A stretch of DNA of 64,000 nt. Source: Nitrosopumilus sp. Lineage in GTDB: Archaea; Thermoproteota; Nitrososphaeria; Nitrososphaerales; Nitrosopumilaceae. Shown in pieces: positions 9,291 through 17,981 of the stretch. Position 1 is the first letter of the stretch. The number at the start of each line of letters is the position of its first letter. The translations under genes and the position numbers were made by a program. The notes beneath the pieces are model-generated. The model saw nothing but the letters and a program-made list of their open reading frames with translations, searched no databases and had not been told where the DNA came from. The stretch is from assembly GCF_025699125.1 (NCBI RefSeq), contig NZ_JAILWC010000002.1:248001-312000 (forward strand), in the 5' to 3' direction.

Positions 9291-9460
9291 TTTTTTAACT
9301 AAATACGATTATTATCAAAGGGCATTTAAGCCTTAAATTGAAAATTCAAAAAATACAATAATTCAAGATACTTTTAGATGTATTAATTCATTATAGTTAC
9401 TAAATTATTTTTTTAACAAAATGCTATTATGAAGAAAATTGTGGTACCCAATAGAACGAA

Positions 9461-10594
9461 TTGGCTGAAATTAAGAGTATAGTATCGGTGGGAATGGCAG
9501 ACACCGTAGGAGCAGGAATGACTGCTATTTTTTGGTTCTATATGGCTACTTTACTTGATGCAGAACAATATGGAGAAATACATTATTTTTTAGGAATAGC
9601 TGGAATAGCTTATGCCATTTCATTAATAGGAACTCAAAATACTGTAACAGTTTTCACAGCAAAAAACTTCAAAATCGAACCTACATTATATTTTCTTACA
9701 TTAGTAATTACATCTGTTTCAGCTATTATACTGGCTTTAATTTTCTATAGATTAGATATTAGTCTAATAGTTTTTGGTTTTATTCTTAGTGAATTATCGA
9801 TTGGATACTTACTAGGGAGAAAAAATTACATAGGTTATTCAAAATATGTTTTAACACAAAAATGTCTAACCTTGGGAGTAGGCATAGGTTTTTACTTTTT
9901 ATTTGGAGTAGATGGAATAATTTATGGACTTGCGTTATCATACATTCATTTCATAATCATTTTTTTTAAAATATTTAATAGGTCTAAGATTAATTTTTCT
10001 CTTCTAAAATCTCGTTTTGGATTTGTAAGAGATAATTATTTTTACAGTTTATCTATTGGATTTAGAACTCAGATAGGAAAATTAATTATTGTACCGTTGT
10101 TGGGTTTTTCGATATTAGGAAATTATGCCTTAGCATTACAAGTTGTAGCAGTTTTAATGATGTTTTCCAATATAATTTTCAAATATTTACTTAGTCAAGA
10201 AGCAAGTAACATATTACATGACAGACTAAAGAAATTTACAATTTTAATATCAGTAGGAATATCAGCTCTTGGAATAATATTCTTGCCTTTAGCTATAACA
10301 TCAGTTTTTCCAAAATATATTTTGGCTGTTGATGCAATACGTATAATGAGTTTAGCAGTAATTCCTTCAACAATCAGTCTTTTGTATACTTCAAAATTAT
10401 TAAGTTTAGAAAATAGTAAGACAGTATTAATTGGAAAATTAATTTCAGTTATAACCATGATTGTAGGGATAGTAATACTGAGTGATTTTTTAGATTTAAT
10501 AGGCATAGCAATTGCGTTTGTTTTATCTGCTACAGTTGAGGCAACCTATCTTATTTATCAAAATAAAATCAACATTGGAGAAAAGAATGGCTAA
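9461..10594 (+). CDS. Polysaccharide flippase (Wzx/MATE-like, MOP superfamily)
   Basis: 377 residues, almost entirely hydrophobic, with about 10-11 predicted membrane helices. The N-terminal pattern, with a long helix followed by LLDAEQYGEIHYFLG, is typical of Wzx-type flippases. It would move lipid-linked oligosaccharides across the membrane. A TAG stop lies in frame at 9452-9454, so the TTG at 9461 is the first available start. It is slightly shorter than the usual 400-480 residues. The next gene overlaps its end by 8 bases, so both form one unit. Confidence 0.78.
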   Translation: MAEIKSIVSVGMADTVGAGMTAIFWFYMATLLDAEQYGEIHYFLGIAGIAYAISLIGTQNTVTVFTAKNFKIEPTLYFLTLVITSVSAIILALIFYRLDISLIVFGFILSELSIGYLLGRKNYIGYSKYVLTQKCLTLGVGIGFYFLFGVDGIIYGLALSYIHFIIIFFKIFNRSKINFSLLKSRFGFVRDNYFYSLSIGFRTQIGKLIIVPLLGFSILGNYALALQVVAVLMMFSNIIFKYLLSQEASNILHDRLKKFTILISVGISALGIIFLPLAITSVFPKYILAVDAIRIMSLAVIPSTISLLYTSKLLSLENSKTVLIGKLISVITMIVGIVILSDFLDLIGIAIAFVLSATVEATYLIYQNKINIGEKNG

Positions 10595-12227
10595 AAATTC
10601 AAATCAAATAATTTCACGATTCGAAATAATTGACAAGAAAGTTTCATTGATAACGAAGAGTCCAATACTTTTTTTAATTGGGATTGGAGTAATTGGGTTT
10701 TTTGTTAGAACCTATTATTTTCCTTGGGACATTCCCATTATTCTAGATGGATTAGATTATTTGTCATATGCAGTAGTTATGAGTCAAGAAGGGCATTTCC
10801 CCACAGGATGGGATTTGAGTAATAATGGTTGGCCTTCTTTTTTGTCAATATTCTTTACAATTTCAAATAATGACGGATTGATAGAGTTTAGCCATATTCA
10901 ACGGATGTTGACAGTTATAATTTCGGTATTAACTGTAATTCCAGTATATCTATTATGTGCTAGATTTGTTGCTAAAACTTCTGCACTTATTGGTGCAACT
11001 CTATTTGTGATGGATCCTAGGATAATCATCAATTCATTGTTAGGAATTACTGAGACAAGTTTTGTATTTGTTGGTGCTATTGCATTGTTCTTATTTTCAA
11101 GTAAAGATGTGAAAGTAGTATCAGCATCGTTTGGAATTTTAGCACTGTTCACCATGATACGATATGAAGGAATAATTTTGTTAATACCATTTTTAGTACT
11201 TTATATTATTAGATTTAGGCATCAAAAAAAGTTTTTTTTAAAGTTGTTAGGAGTTATAGGAATATTTATTTTAATTTTATTACCTATGGCATATTTTCGA
11301 ATTCAAGCAACAGGTAATGATGGAATAATCAGTGAAATATCACAAGGAGGAGCAAACTATCTTTCAAAACACATTGTTCAGGGAATTCCTGATAAAGATG
11401 ATCCAATATATGGACCAGATTCTATAGAGGAAAATAAAATTTTTCAGTTCATTACACTTGGTTCTACAAATTTAATAAAATATCTTGGATGGGTGATGAT
11501 ACCAATTTTTATATTTTTTGTACCAATTGGTTTTTTCATATTTTTACAAAATCGTGATGAGAAAACAAAAATTATGATTCTAAGTGGAATTTTTCTTCTT
11601 ATTCCTGCATTTTATGCATATGGGAGAGGGATTGAAGAAACACGATATCTGTATGTATTATTTCCAATTTTTTGCGTTTTTTCATCATTTACAATAATGA
11701 GATTTGAAAATAAAATTCAAAAAAAAGGAATATTCATATTATTTCTGATATGTGGAATTTTTATTGGTTCTGTTACATACCTTGAATACAAAAAGATCGA
11801 TTATGTTCATGAGGTTGAAGCTTTTTCTATCGCTAAGGAGATAGTTAAGATTGCAAGTGGAGTAAACCATTTTCCACCAGAGAGCACATACATACATGTA
11901 GCCGAAGTTGCAAAGAAATGGCCAGACATTCCATTACCAGATGAAACAGGCTATAATCAACTATTTGAAATTAAAAAAATTTCCCCAGAAAATTATTTTT
12001 TATTAAGTGAATTCATAAAAGACTCAAAGGAGAAAGGACTGACTCACATAGTTGTTGATGGAAATGAAAGAAAATCAAAATTTCTTAATGAGATTTTTTT
12101 CAACGATGAAAATTATCCATATTTAATAAAGGAATTTGATTCGATAGAAAAGGATTACAAATACCATGTAAAAATCTATAAAATAGACTATGAAAAGTTT
12201 GAAGAGTTTTTAAAAAATAATCCTTAA
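10587..12227 (+). CDS. GT39/ArnT-like membrane glycosyltransferase
   Basis: 546 residues from the ATG at 10587, which is preceded by a GGAG ribosome-binding site; an upstream ATG at 10512 would overlap the flippase by 83 bases and has no such site. About 10 membrane helices are visible. The first loop after helix 1 carries two aspartates (DGLDYLSYA), as in the catalytic loop of protein-mannosyltransferase/ArnT-like enzymes (GT-C fold). A soluble extracytoplasmic tail of about 130 residues follows. Such enzymes use polyprenyl-phosphate sugars on the outer face. The acceptor is unknown; it follows the flippase in one operon. Confidence 0.7.
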   Translation: MAKNSNQIISRFEIIDKKVSLITKSPILFLIGIGVIGFFVRTYYFPWDIPIILDGLDYLSYAVVMSQEGHFPTGWDLSNNGWPSFLSIFFTISNNDGLIEFSHIQRMLTVIISVLTVIPVYLLCARFVAKTSALIGATLFVMDPRIIINSLLGITETSFVFVGAIALFLFSSKDVKVVSASFGILALFTMIRYEGIILLIPFLVLYIIRFRHQKKFFLKLLGVIGIFILILLPMAYFRIQATGNDGIISEISQGGANYLSKHIVQGIPDKDDPIYGPDSIEENKIFQFITLGSTNLIKYLGWVMIPIFIFFVPIGFFIFLQNRDEKTKIMILSGIFLLIPAFYAYGRGIEETRYLYVLFPIFCVFSSFTIMRFENKIQKKGIFILFLICGIFIGSVTYLEYKKIDYVHEVEAFSIAKEIVKIASGVNHFPPESTYIHVAEVAKKWPDIPLPDETGYNQLFEIKKISPENYFLLSEFIKDSKEKGLTHIVVDGNERKSKFLNEIFFNDENYPYLIKEFDSIEKDYKYHVKIYKIDYEKFEEFLKNNP

Positions 12228-12593
12228 TCATGTTATATTGGATAATTTCTCAGAAATGACAAAACCGATAGCATATTTGTTATCATGACTTATAGAGCCC
12301 AAAACTTTGTATTTTTTATTCCAATCTTTTAGTAGTTTGATTTTTAATTTTGATTTTGAATGATATGTTTCAATATCAAGAAAGGATATTGGTTCTTTAA
12401 TTGATTTTTTTAGTGCTTCTTTAATTGCAAATTTTCCTGCAAAGTGTTCAGCAGAATTTTTGTATTTCAAGCAATATTTAATTTCAGAGGGAAGAAAAAG
12501 TTTTTTATAAAAACTTGGTTTTTTTAAATAAGAGATTTTTTCAAATTTTTCTATATCAACTATGTCTATTCCTATGCCGAAATTTTCAATCAT
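12228..12593 (-). CDS. acpS: Holo-ACP synthase (4'-phosphopantetheinyl transferase, AcpS type)
   Basis: 121 residues from the ATG at 12593; a longer reading to 12659 adds residues that overlap the MaoC gene and do not match the family. It has the two hallmark motifs: GIGIDIVDIEKF (Mg-binding D10) and FAGKFAIKEALKKS (E59). AcpS transfers the phosphopantetheine arm of CoA to a serine of an acyl carrier protein. The matching ACP gene is two genes upstream. Dedicated AcpS proteins are uncommon in archaea. It ends directly against the stop of the GT39-like gene on the other strand. Confidence 0.9.
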   Translation of the reverse strand: MIENFGIGIDIVDIEKFEKISYLKKPSFYKKLFLPSEIKYCLKYKNSAEHFAGKFAIKEALKKSIKEPISFLDIETYHSKSKLKIKLLKDWNKKYKVLGSISHDNKYAIGFVISEKLSNIT

Positions 12594-12616
12594 GTTAATT
12601 TCATCAAAAACAGATT

Positions 12617-13045
12617 TTATTCTCGTACAATAACTTTTGCCACACCATCTACTATGCATTTTCCAGTTTGATTATGAATAATTGTTTTCATAGTAATTAA
12701 TTTAATACTAGATTTTTTTTCAATGATTTCTCCTTCTATAGTTACTTCATCATCAATAAAACATGGATTTCTAAAATTCAATGTTTGTGAGAAATACAAT
12801 GAATTTTTACCTGGCAAATTCATGCCTACAAGTTGTGAAAAAAACGAGGCTAAAAGCATTCCATGACATACTCTTTTCCCAAAATTTGTATTAATAGCAT
12901 ATTTTTCATTCATGTGTAAAGGATTAAAATCACCACTAATTTTTGCAAAATCATTTAACAAAGATTCATCTATTTTTTTAGAGAAACTTGTTTTTTGACC
13001 CACAAAAAGATCATCAAAACTATATTCTGCTGGAGAGTCAGTCAT
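12617..13045 (-). CDS. MaoC-like hot-dog hydratase/dehydratase
   Basis: 142 residues of the MaoC/R-hydratase family. The N-terminal SFDDLFVGQK, the catalytic stretch ISGDFNPLHMNEKYA (Asp and His) and the C-terminal strands VTIEGEIIEKKSS are visible. These proteins hydrate or dehydrate 3-hydroxyacyl thioesters on CoA or ACP. It overlaps the ACP gene by 8 bases and is followed by AcpS after 23 bases, so the substrate is probably an acyl group on that ACP. What acyl group is processed is unknown. Confidence 0.87.
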   Translation of the reverse strand: MTDSPAEYSFDDLFVGQKTSFSKKIDESLLNDFAKISGDFNPLHMNEKYAINTNFGKRVCHGMLLASFFSQLVGMNLPGKNSLYFSQTLNFRNPCFIDDEVTIEGEIIEKKSSIKLITMKTIIHNQTGKCIVDGVAKVIVRE

Positions 13046-13277
13046 CTAAAATAATCCCATGTGCCTTTAGATATTTTTTAATATCTGATACATTTTTCGT
13101 TTCAGTTACTTCATCAATTGTAAATTCAGTTTTAAATTCTGATTCTAATTCATCTAATAAAATATAGGAATTAAAAGAATCCCAACTAGAAATTGTTTCA
13201 GGACTAGAATTATCATTAATTTCATTTATTGGTACGTCCATTACTTTTGCAATTATTCCATAAAGTTTTTCAGACAT
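13038..13277 (-). CDS. Acyl carrier protein
   Basis: 79 residues, acidic, with the four-helix ACP pattern and the phosphopantetheine attachment serine S34 in SWDSFNS (canonical DSL becomes DSF). Its ATG overlaps the FkbH stop by one base, and its 3' end overlaps MaoC. The family carries acyl chains as thioesters. Archaea generally do without ACP-dependent fatty acid synthesis, so a carrier in a glycan locus with its own AcpS most likely serves sugar acylation. Confidence 0.88.
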   Translation of the reverse strand: MSEKLYGIIAKVMDVPINEINDNSSPETISSWDSFNSYILLDELESEFKTEFTIDEVTETKNVSDIKKYLKAHGIILDD

Positions 13278-15043
13278 TATTTTTCTTCGATTTTAATAAA
13301 ATCAGGAATTTGAAATGTTTCATTTATAGAAATTATCCAAGAATCACCTTCTTTTTTAAATCCACAGTCAGGTAGGAAATTTTCAATTGGTTTATTCTTT
13401 TGTGTCGGAATAAAATCTGCTTTGATTTTCTCTACACCATGTTCTTTGGCTGTTTTGATAATATGACCTAATATGCTTTTTTCAACTTCACGGCCCATAA
13501 CTCTACAGCTCAAAAGAAAAGTATCAAGAACCCAATGTTTTGTTCCATTTTTTTGAACAATAAATGCTCCTGTTATTCCATTATCACCAAATTTATCTTC
13601 AACCTGTGCACATCCTATCAAAAAATTTTCATCTTGAGAAAATTTTTGAATGTCTTCTAACTGATATCTTTTTGTAGTTAGATTAAATTGATTAGTTTTA
13701 AGAATTAGCTGAGAAATTCTAGGGATAGTGAAATCGTCAGCTTTTTTTATAGTAACTTTGAGTTCCATATTTTTAAGAAAGTCTTGTAGATTTAATGATG
13801 ATTTTTCCAAGTCTTTTCTTTCTTTTTGTTGTGAGTACATCAAACCTCTTTTTTTATCTTCATCAGTAATTTTGAGTACATTAAATTCATTCATTTCTTC
13901 TAAAACGTGAGTGTATTTTGAGGGATCTTTAGGAAGATCAACAGTAAGAACCTGAGGTAGGCTTGATTTCATAAATTCTCTATGAATGGGATCGTCATCA
14001 ATAAATACAAAATTTTCAAGACCAAAATTTAGATCCTCTGAAATTTCTTTCATGTTTGATACTTTATCATTCCAATTTATTTTCATACATGCAAAATGTT
14101 CTTTTCTAAGTACCATATCTGGATGATTTTCAATAACTTCAAGTGCATCATTTGGATTATTTTTACTATTAATGGCAAGTAAGATTCCACGATTATGTAA
14201 TCCCAATAGGTATTTTTGAAATTCAACAAATGCATTTCCAGGAGGTCCAGATCCCAATTTGATTCCATCAAAACCATCCTCGCCAATAATTCCACCCCAT
14301 AACGTATTATCCAAGTCTAAAACAATGCATCGTTTTGACAAACCTAAAGTTGCGACAACATATCCAATTAAGTCATTTGTCAAATGAGGAATATAATCTA
14401 GAGAAATTTTAATGTCTCCAAAAAGATATTGTTTGGGATCAAATACATTATTTTCTCCATGTCTAGTGACAAATCCATTCATATCAAACAAATAGGCAGA
14501 ATCTAAATTTGAAATAAAGTCTTGCAAATTTTCATTTAACTTTATAATCATTTTTTGAAGACTAAAATCAGATTTTGTTTCACAAATTCCATAATTGGAT
14601 CTTGCAGGAATGGTAAAATTTGAAATGATGAATTTAGATTTTGATTTTTTTGTAAATACTTGAATTAAATTTTTTATCTCTTCATATTTTTTTTGGACGA
14701 ATTCTTTTCTTTGTTTTACATCAATTGAATATGGAGAATACCAAAAATCTCCCAATAGACTTCTGGTATCTAAAATTAGAAATACAATGTCAGGATCAAA
14801 TTGATAAAGATTACTTTCAGGATTTAGTATTTCTTGATGGTATTGATTATAACTACCCAAATAAGTTTCACAGTTAATTTTTTTTTCAGTGCATTTTACC
14901 TTAAAAGTTTCTTCAATACCATTTAAGGTAAAACTAGATAAAATTGCAATTCTAATGTTTTTTTCAAAGTTTTTTTCCAATAGTTTGCTTTTTGTCAGAT
15001 AATAGGATAATTTATTTTCATTAACCATGTTAGGACATTTCAA
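13277..15043 (-). CDS. FkbH-like HAD protein (glyceryl-ACP-forming type)
   Basis: 588 residues in three parts: an N-terminal SGNH-like region (about 30-235), a HAD-IIIC phosphatase domain starting at VLDLDNTLWGG (nucleophile D243, acid D245) with SKNNPND and VFIDDDPIHRE, and a GNAT-like C-terminal domain (about 410-575). FkbH proteins take 1,3-bisphosphoglycerate, remove phosphate and load glyceryl onto an ACP. The ACP, a MaoC and AcpS follow in overlapping order. Starts at 15043 (MKCPN) or 15028 (MVNEN) are both possible. The product here could be glyceryl or a derivative; this is inferred from the family. Confidence 0.88.
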   Translation of the reverse strand: MKCPNMVNENKLSYYLTKSKLLEKNFEKNIRIAILSSFTLNGIEETFKVKCTEKKINCETYLGSYNQYHQEILNPESNLYQFDPDIVFLILDTRSLLGDFWYSPYSIDVKQRKEFVQKKYEEIKNLIQVFTKKSKSKFIISNFTIPARSNYGICETKSDFSLQKMIIKLNENLQDFISNLDSAYLFDMNGFVTRHGENNVFDPKQYLFGDIKISLDYIPHLTNDLIGYVVATLGLSKRCIVLDLDNTLWGGIIGEDGFDGIKLGSGPPGNAFVEFQKYLLGLHNRGILLAINSKNNPNDALEVIENHPDMVLRKEHFACMKINWNDKVSNMKEISEDLNFGLENFVFIDDDPIHREFMKSSLPQVLTVDLPKDPSKYTHVLEEMNEFNVLKITDEDKKRGLMYSQQKERKDLEKSSLNLQDFLKNMELKVTIKKADDFTIPRISQLILKTNQFNLTTKRYQLEDIQKFSQDENFLIGCAQVEDKFGDNGITGAFIVQKNGTKHWVLDTFLLSCRVMGREVEKSILGHIIKTAKEHGVEKIKADFIPTQKNKPIENFLPDCGFKKEGDSWIISINETFQIPDFIKIEEK

Positions 15044-15132
15044 TTTTTAGTATTTGTTGTTTATGATTGAGTATTCAGTAATTATAATCAGATAAGTTTA
15101 GATTTAAAATTAAGCTTGAATAGAATAAGCAT

Positions 15133-15663
15133 ATGGATGATGAGAATCCTACTTCAGTAAATGAGAAGGAATTAATGGAATATTACGGATATACTGGAAC
15201 TTTTGGTAATTTCAGAATGAAGATGAAATTTCTTCATTCATGGATTTTGCACTCTATTGCATATTCGTGTCCACATTCAGAAACCACAGCTAAAATTCAA
15301 CGATTACGTGGAGTCAAAATTGGTAAAAATTGCCATTTTTCAGCATATGTCCAATTAGATTTGATTTATCCACATTTAGTTAGCATAGGAGATAATGTTA
15401 CATTTGGTTCAAATGTAATAGTTTTTGCTCATACAAATCCAGCAGCGAATTTATTTTTAAAAAATGGCGAATTTCCAAGAAAAGTTGCAGAAGTAAAAAT
15501 AAAGAATGGTGCAGTGTTGTTTCCAGGTTCAATAGTTACAGCAGGAGTAACCATAGGAGAAAATAGTGTCATATCAGTAGGTAGTGTAGTAACTAGTGAT
15601 GTGCCAGATTATTGTGTTGTAGTTGGAAATCCAGGAAGAGTCATAAAGAAAATCGATCATTGA
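15133..15663 (+). CDS. Hexapeptide-repeat (left-handed beta-helix) acyltransferase
   Basis: 176 residues. Isoleucine-patch hexapeptide repeats begin at about residue 62 (VKIGKNCHFS, VSIGDNVTFG) and end with the classic tail VTIGENSVISVGSVVTSDVPDY...GNPGRVIKK. A histidine in the FAHTN loop is a likely catalytic base. The gene diverges from the FkbH-ACP-MaoC-AcpS operon across a gap of about 90 bases, so it is the best candidate for moving the ACP-bound acyl group onto a sugar. It could instead use acetyl-CoA. Confidence 0.85.
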   Translation: MDDENPTSVNEKELMEYYGYTGTFGNFRMKMKFLHSWILHSIAYSCPHSETTAKIQRLRGVKIGKNCHFSAYVQLDLIYPHLVSIGDNVTFGSNVIVFAHTNPAANLFLKNGEFPRKVAEVKIKNGAVLFPGSIVTAGVTIGENSVISVGSVVTSDVPDYCVVVGNPGRVIKKIDH

Positions 15664-15686
15664 ATCAGACAGTAAAATTAAGAGAA

Positions 15687-16049
15687 TTATTTTATCAGAT
15701 CTTCAACAATTTTTCTGTATTTGGGATAAACAGTATCTTCATAATTTTCAAAGACTTCAAAAAATAATGAATCTTCTTTTGCAATTAGTAAATGTGCTAC
15801 ATTAGATTGTACATAAATAATACTAGGAGAAGAAATGATTGAGATTTTTTCTTTTCCTGTTTTTATATTTTCTTCACGATATTCAATTTTGCCTGAGATC
15901 AAAAAATGACTTGTATCGGTTTGATGAAAATGTCCACCTCTTGCAAAACCTTTCTTAATTTCAATTAGATTAATTTTTTTATGATCATACTTTAGAAATA
16001 AGATTTTTCCTCGTTTATCTTCAATTTGTGTGTCAAACTCTAGGCTCAA
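15687..16049 (-). CDS. Cupin-domain protein (WxcM/FdtA-like)
   Basis: 120 residues forming one cupin barrel. The GGHFHQTDTSHFLISGKIEY motif contains the metal or substrate histidines, and NVAHLL is the second motif. It resembles sugar-nucleotide ketoisomerase or WxcM C-terminal domains in glycan loci. No reaction can be assigned with confidence. It converges on the acyltransferase and is upstream-spaced by 32 bases from the sulfotransferase on the same strand. Confidence 0.7.
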   Translation of the reverse strand: MSLEFDTQIEDKRGKILFLKYDHKKINLIEIKKGFARGGHFHQTDTSHFLISGKIEYREENIKTGKEKISIISSPSIIYVQSNVAHLLIAKEDSLFFEVFENYEDTVYPKYRKIVEDLIK

Positions 16050-16081
16050 ATCTATTTGATTAATAATAATTCTTATTAAAA

Positions 16082-16948
16082 TTATTTATCCCAATCAAAT
16101 TCTCGTCCTATCATGCTAAATAATTCAGCATTAGGTTTTTTATAAAAGTCTATTAAAAACTTCCTTGTTTCACTTTTCATCTTAGGATAAGAAGCCACTT
16201 TATGTTTTTCCGGATTTACAACATGGTTTTTTGGGATTTGTAAGAAATCAAAAATTTTGTCTAATGTTTCTTGAGGTTTAGATTCAAAATCTTCTGTTGA
16301 AATAATGAATAATTGTTCATTATTGAACAATTCCAACCAGATTTTTAGTTGATTTGCATAAAGCCCCTTTACAATGTATGATCTAGGAGTAGTATACTTT
16401 TCCAGTTCATTTTCAGATTCAATCTTATTATTCAAACGATTTAATTCAACTTGAATTGCATCCTCAAATGATAAATTTTCAGATCCTGCTCTAACACCTA
16501 AATGGTAATTCGAATATGCCCTATCTATAGGATTTCGAAAGAGAACTATTAATTTTACATTTGGGAGAATTTTTAGAATTCGTTTTGCTACAGTTGGACT
16601 CCATATGTAAAAAGGAGTATCTTCACCAGTAATTGCAAACTTTTTGTTGTGTTTTACTATCCACTTTGAGAATAATGTTGGAAATAACGAACGATACCAG
16701 TTTAATCCCAGATGAAAATTACTATCAAAAAAACCTAATTCATCATATGCTGCAGGAAGCACACATGGATGTTGGCAAATATTATAGTATAATGAAGTTG
16801 TTCCACTTCTAGCTGTACCAATAATTATAAAATCAGGCAGTGATCTGAGAGGCCCACTAATCGCAAAAATGTGTCGTTTAACAAATTGGTAGTAAAATCG
16901 CTGAAAAACCCTATGAATTTTTGGATATTTTTTGAGCCAATTTTTCAT
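16082..16948 (-). CDS. PAPS-dependent sulfotransferase
   Basis: 288 residues. The 5'-phosphosulfate loop is IIIGTARSGTTSLYYN (around residues 41-56), and the 3'-phosphate-binding motif is LFRNPIDRAYSNYHLG, as in heparan-sulfate-type and cytosolic sulfotransferases. A hydroxyl of a carbohydrate is the probable acceptor, so the surface glycan is likely sulfated. An N-terminal basic, aromatic segment (about 1-35) could associate with the membrane, but no clear helix is seen. It follows the CgeB-like gene by 12 bases in the same orientation. Confidence 0.88.
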   Translation of the reverse strand: MKNWLKKYPKIHRVFQRFYYQFVKRHIFAISGPLRSLPDFIIIGTARSGTTSLYYNICQHPCVLPAAYDELGFFDSNFHLGLNWYRSLFPTLFSKWIVKHNKKFAITGEDTPFYIWSPTVAKRILKILPNVKLIVLFRNPIDRAYSNYHLGVRAGSENLSFEDAIQVELNRLNNKIESENELEKYTTPRSYIVKGLYANQLKIWLELFNNEQLFIISTEDFESKPQETLDKIFDFLQIPKNHVVNPEKHKVASYPKMKSETRKFLIDFYKKPNAELFSMIGREFDWDK

Positions 16949-16960
16949 AAAAACTTCACT

Positions 16961-17842
16961 TTACACCAAATTTTCGATCAAATTAACCAATGAACATACG
17001 GCGTTGTCATTGTTAAAATTTTCAAGTGCAAATTTCCTTCCATCATTAGCAATTTTTTCCCATTTGGAATTATCTAAATCAGATAAATAATCTTCAAACT
17101 TTTGTTGATAATTGGCTTCATTAATAAAAATGGCAGTTTCACCATCTACAAATCCAAGTAAATTTGCTCGATTTTTCTTAGTGACTTCCATGAATGTCAA
17201 ACATCCTGCTGCAGGAATTTCCCAGAATTTTATAACAGGCTGATATGTACAGGCTGCAATTGCAGCTGCATATTTTTGAAGGAGTAGAGGATATTTATCA
17301 TTAACAAATTCATGGTTGAGTGTTGATGTATAATCAACATATGGAAGATTTGTACATATTGTTCTAAGATAATATTGTTCTAGGGCATTCCATTTTGGAT
17401 TTTTTACTTTGTTTATCAATTGGGAAAAAAATTTCATATTTCCAATATTTCCAGAGTTTAAGATTTTATTTTTTATTCTTTTTTTAAACGGGGTTAGATT
17501 TTGATATAATGAGGGTTCAATTCCTATGAAAATTGTTTTGTAATTAAAATTTTTTGGATAGAGTTCATGAAAATAATCACTTGGATTAAAATGAAAATAA
17601 TAATCAATCTTCCATTTTTTATGAAATGGTATAGATTTTTTTGCTTGTGCTGCATCGGCAGCTTTTGCAATGATTGGAATATCTAAATCTTCAATATTGT
17701 GAATTTCTTCAGGCATTCCATAAGTATTATTTTCCCACAGTAAAATAGCATCAAATTTATTTTTCAGTTGTTTGGCATCAAAAGATTTCTCGGTAGGAAA
17801 ATATGTCACCATTAATGATTCATTTCTTTTTAACGCATTCAT
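16961..17842 (-). CDS. CgeB-like glycosyltransferase, main reading frame (5' part frameshifted)
   Basis: 293 residues are open from the first ATG of this frame. The C-terminal part matches CgeB/GT1-like transferases: KFWEIPAAGCLTFMEV followed by GFVDGETAIFI, where the sugar nucleotide binds, and a final KFALENFNN helix. The reading frame seems to have lost its start. Upstream of the ATG it still reads GKHYDNVYYHFF in natural protein style, but a TGA follows further upstream, while the neighbouring frame supplies the missing N-terminus (see 17839-17967). The intact protein would be about 334 residues. Whether this is a real mutation or a base-call error is unknown. Confidence 0.7.
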   Translation of the reverse strand: MNALKRNESLMVTYFPTEKSFDAKQLKNKFDAILLWENNTYGMPEEIHNIEDLDIPIIAKAADAAQAKKSIPFHKKWKIDYYFHFNPSDYFHELYPKNFNYKTIFIGIEPSLYQNLTPFKKRIKNKILNSGNIGNMKFFSQLINKVKNPKWNALEQYYLRTICTNLPYVDYTSTLNHEFVNDKYPLLLQKYAAAIAACTYQPVIKFWEIPAAGCLTFMEVTKKNRANLLGFVDGETAIFINEANYQQKFEDYLSDLDNSKWEKIANDGRKFALENFNNDNAVCSLVNLIENLV

Positions 17843-17967
17843 AAAAAAATGATAGTATACATTGTCGTAATGTTTTCCAGACAGATAAATATTTGATTTT
17901 TCATAAATAAATGCAATCTTATATTTTTTTGAAATTTTTAATCACCAACAATTACAACGTATAACAT
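17839..17967 (-). pseudogene. Out-of-frame N-terminal piece of the CgeB-like glycosyltransferase
   Basis: A 42-codon frame starts at an ATG at 17965-17967, only 14 bases after the rmlA stop, and encodes KYKIAFIYEKSNIYLS, a normal first beta strand and loop for a GT-B enzyme. It then derails and stops at 17839. The continuation SGKHYDNVYYHFF is in the other frame. The junction is the short repeat ccagagacag near 17877-17886; one AG fewer restores a single frame. This indicates a 2-base insertion (or equivalent). Confidence 0.6.
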
Positions 17968-17981
17968 ATTTTAAAAATCAA

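Noticed and set aside
9291-9460. Divergent intergenic region with A/T tracts, considered as an attachment site or operator
   Set aside because: The repeats are simple A/T runs with no clear dyad symmetry; it most likely holds two ordinary promoters.
10512-10586. Upstream extension of the GT39-like gene
   Set aside because: It overlaps the flippase by 83 bases and lacks a ribosome-binding site; the ATG at 10587 has a GGAG site 5-8 bases upstream.
12594-12659. N-terminal extension of AcpS
   Set aside because: The residues overlap the MaoC gene and do not match the AcpS start, which is at GIGIDIVD from the ATG at 12593.
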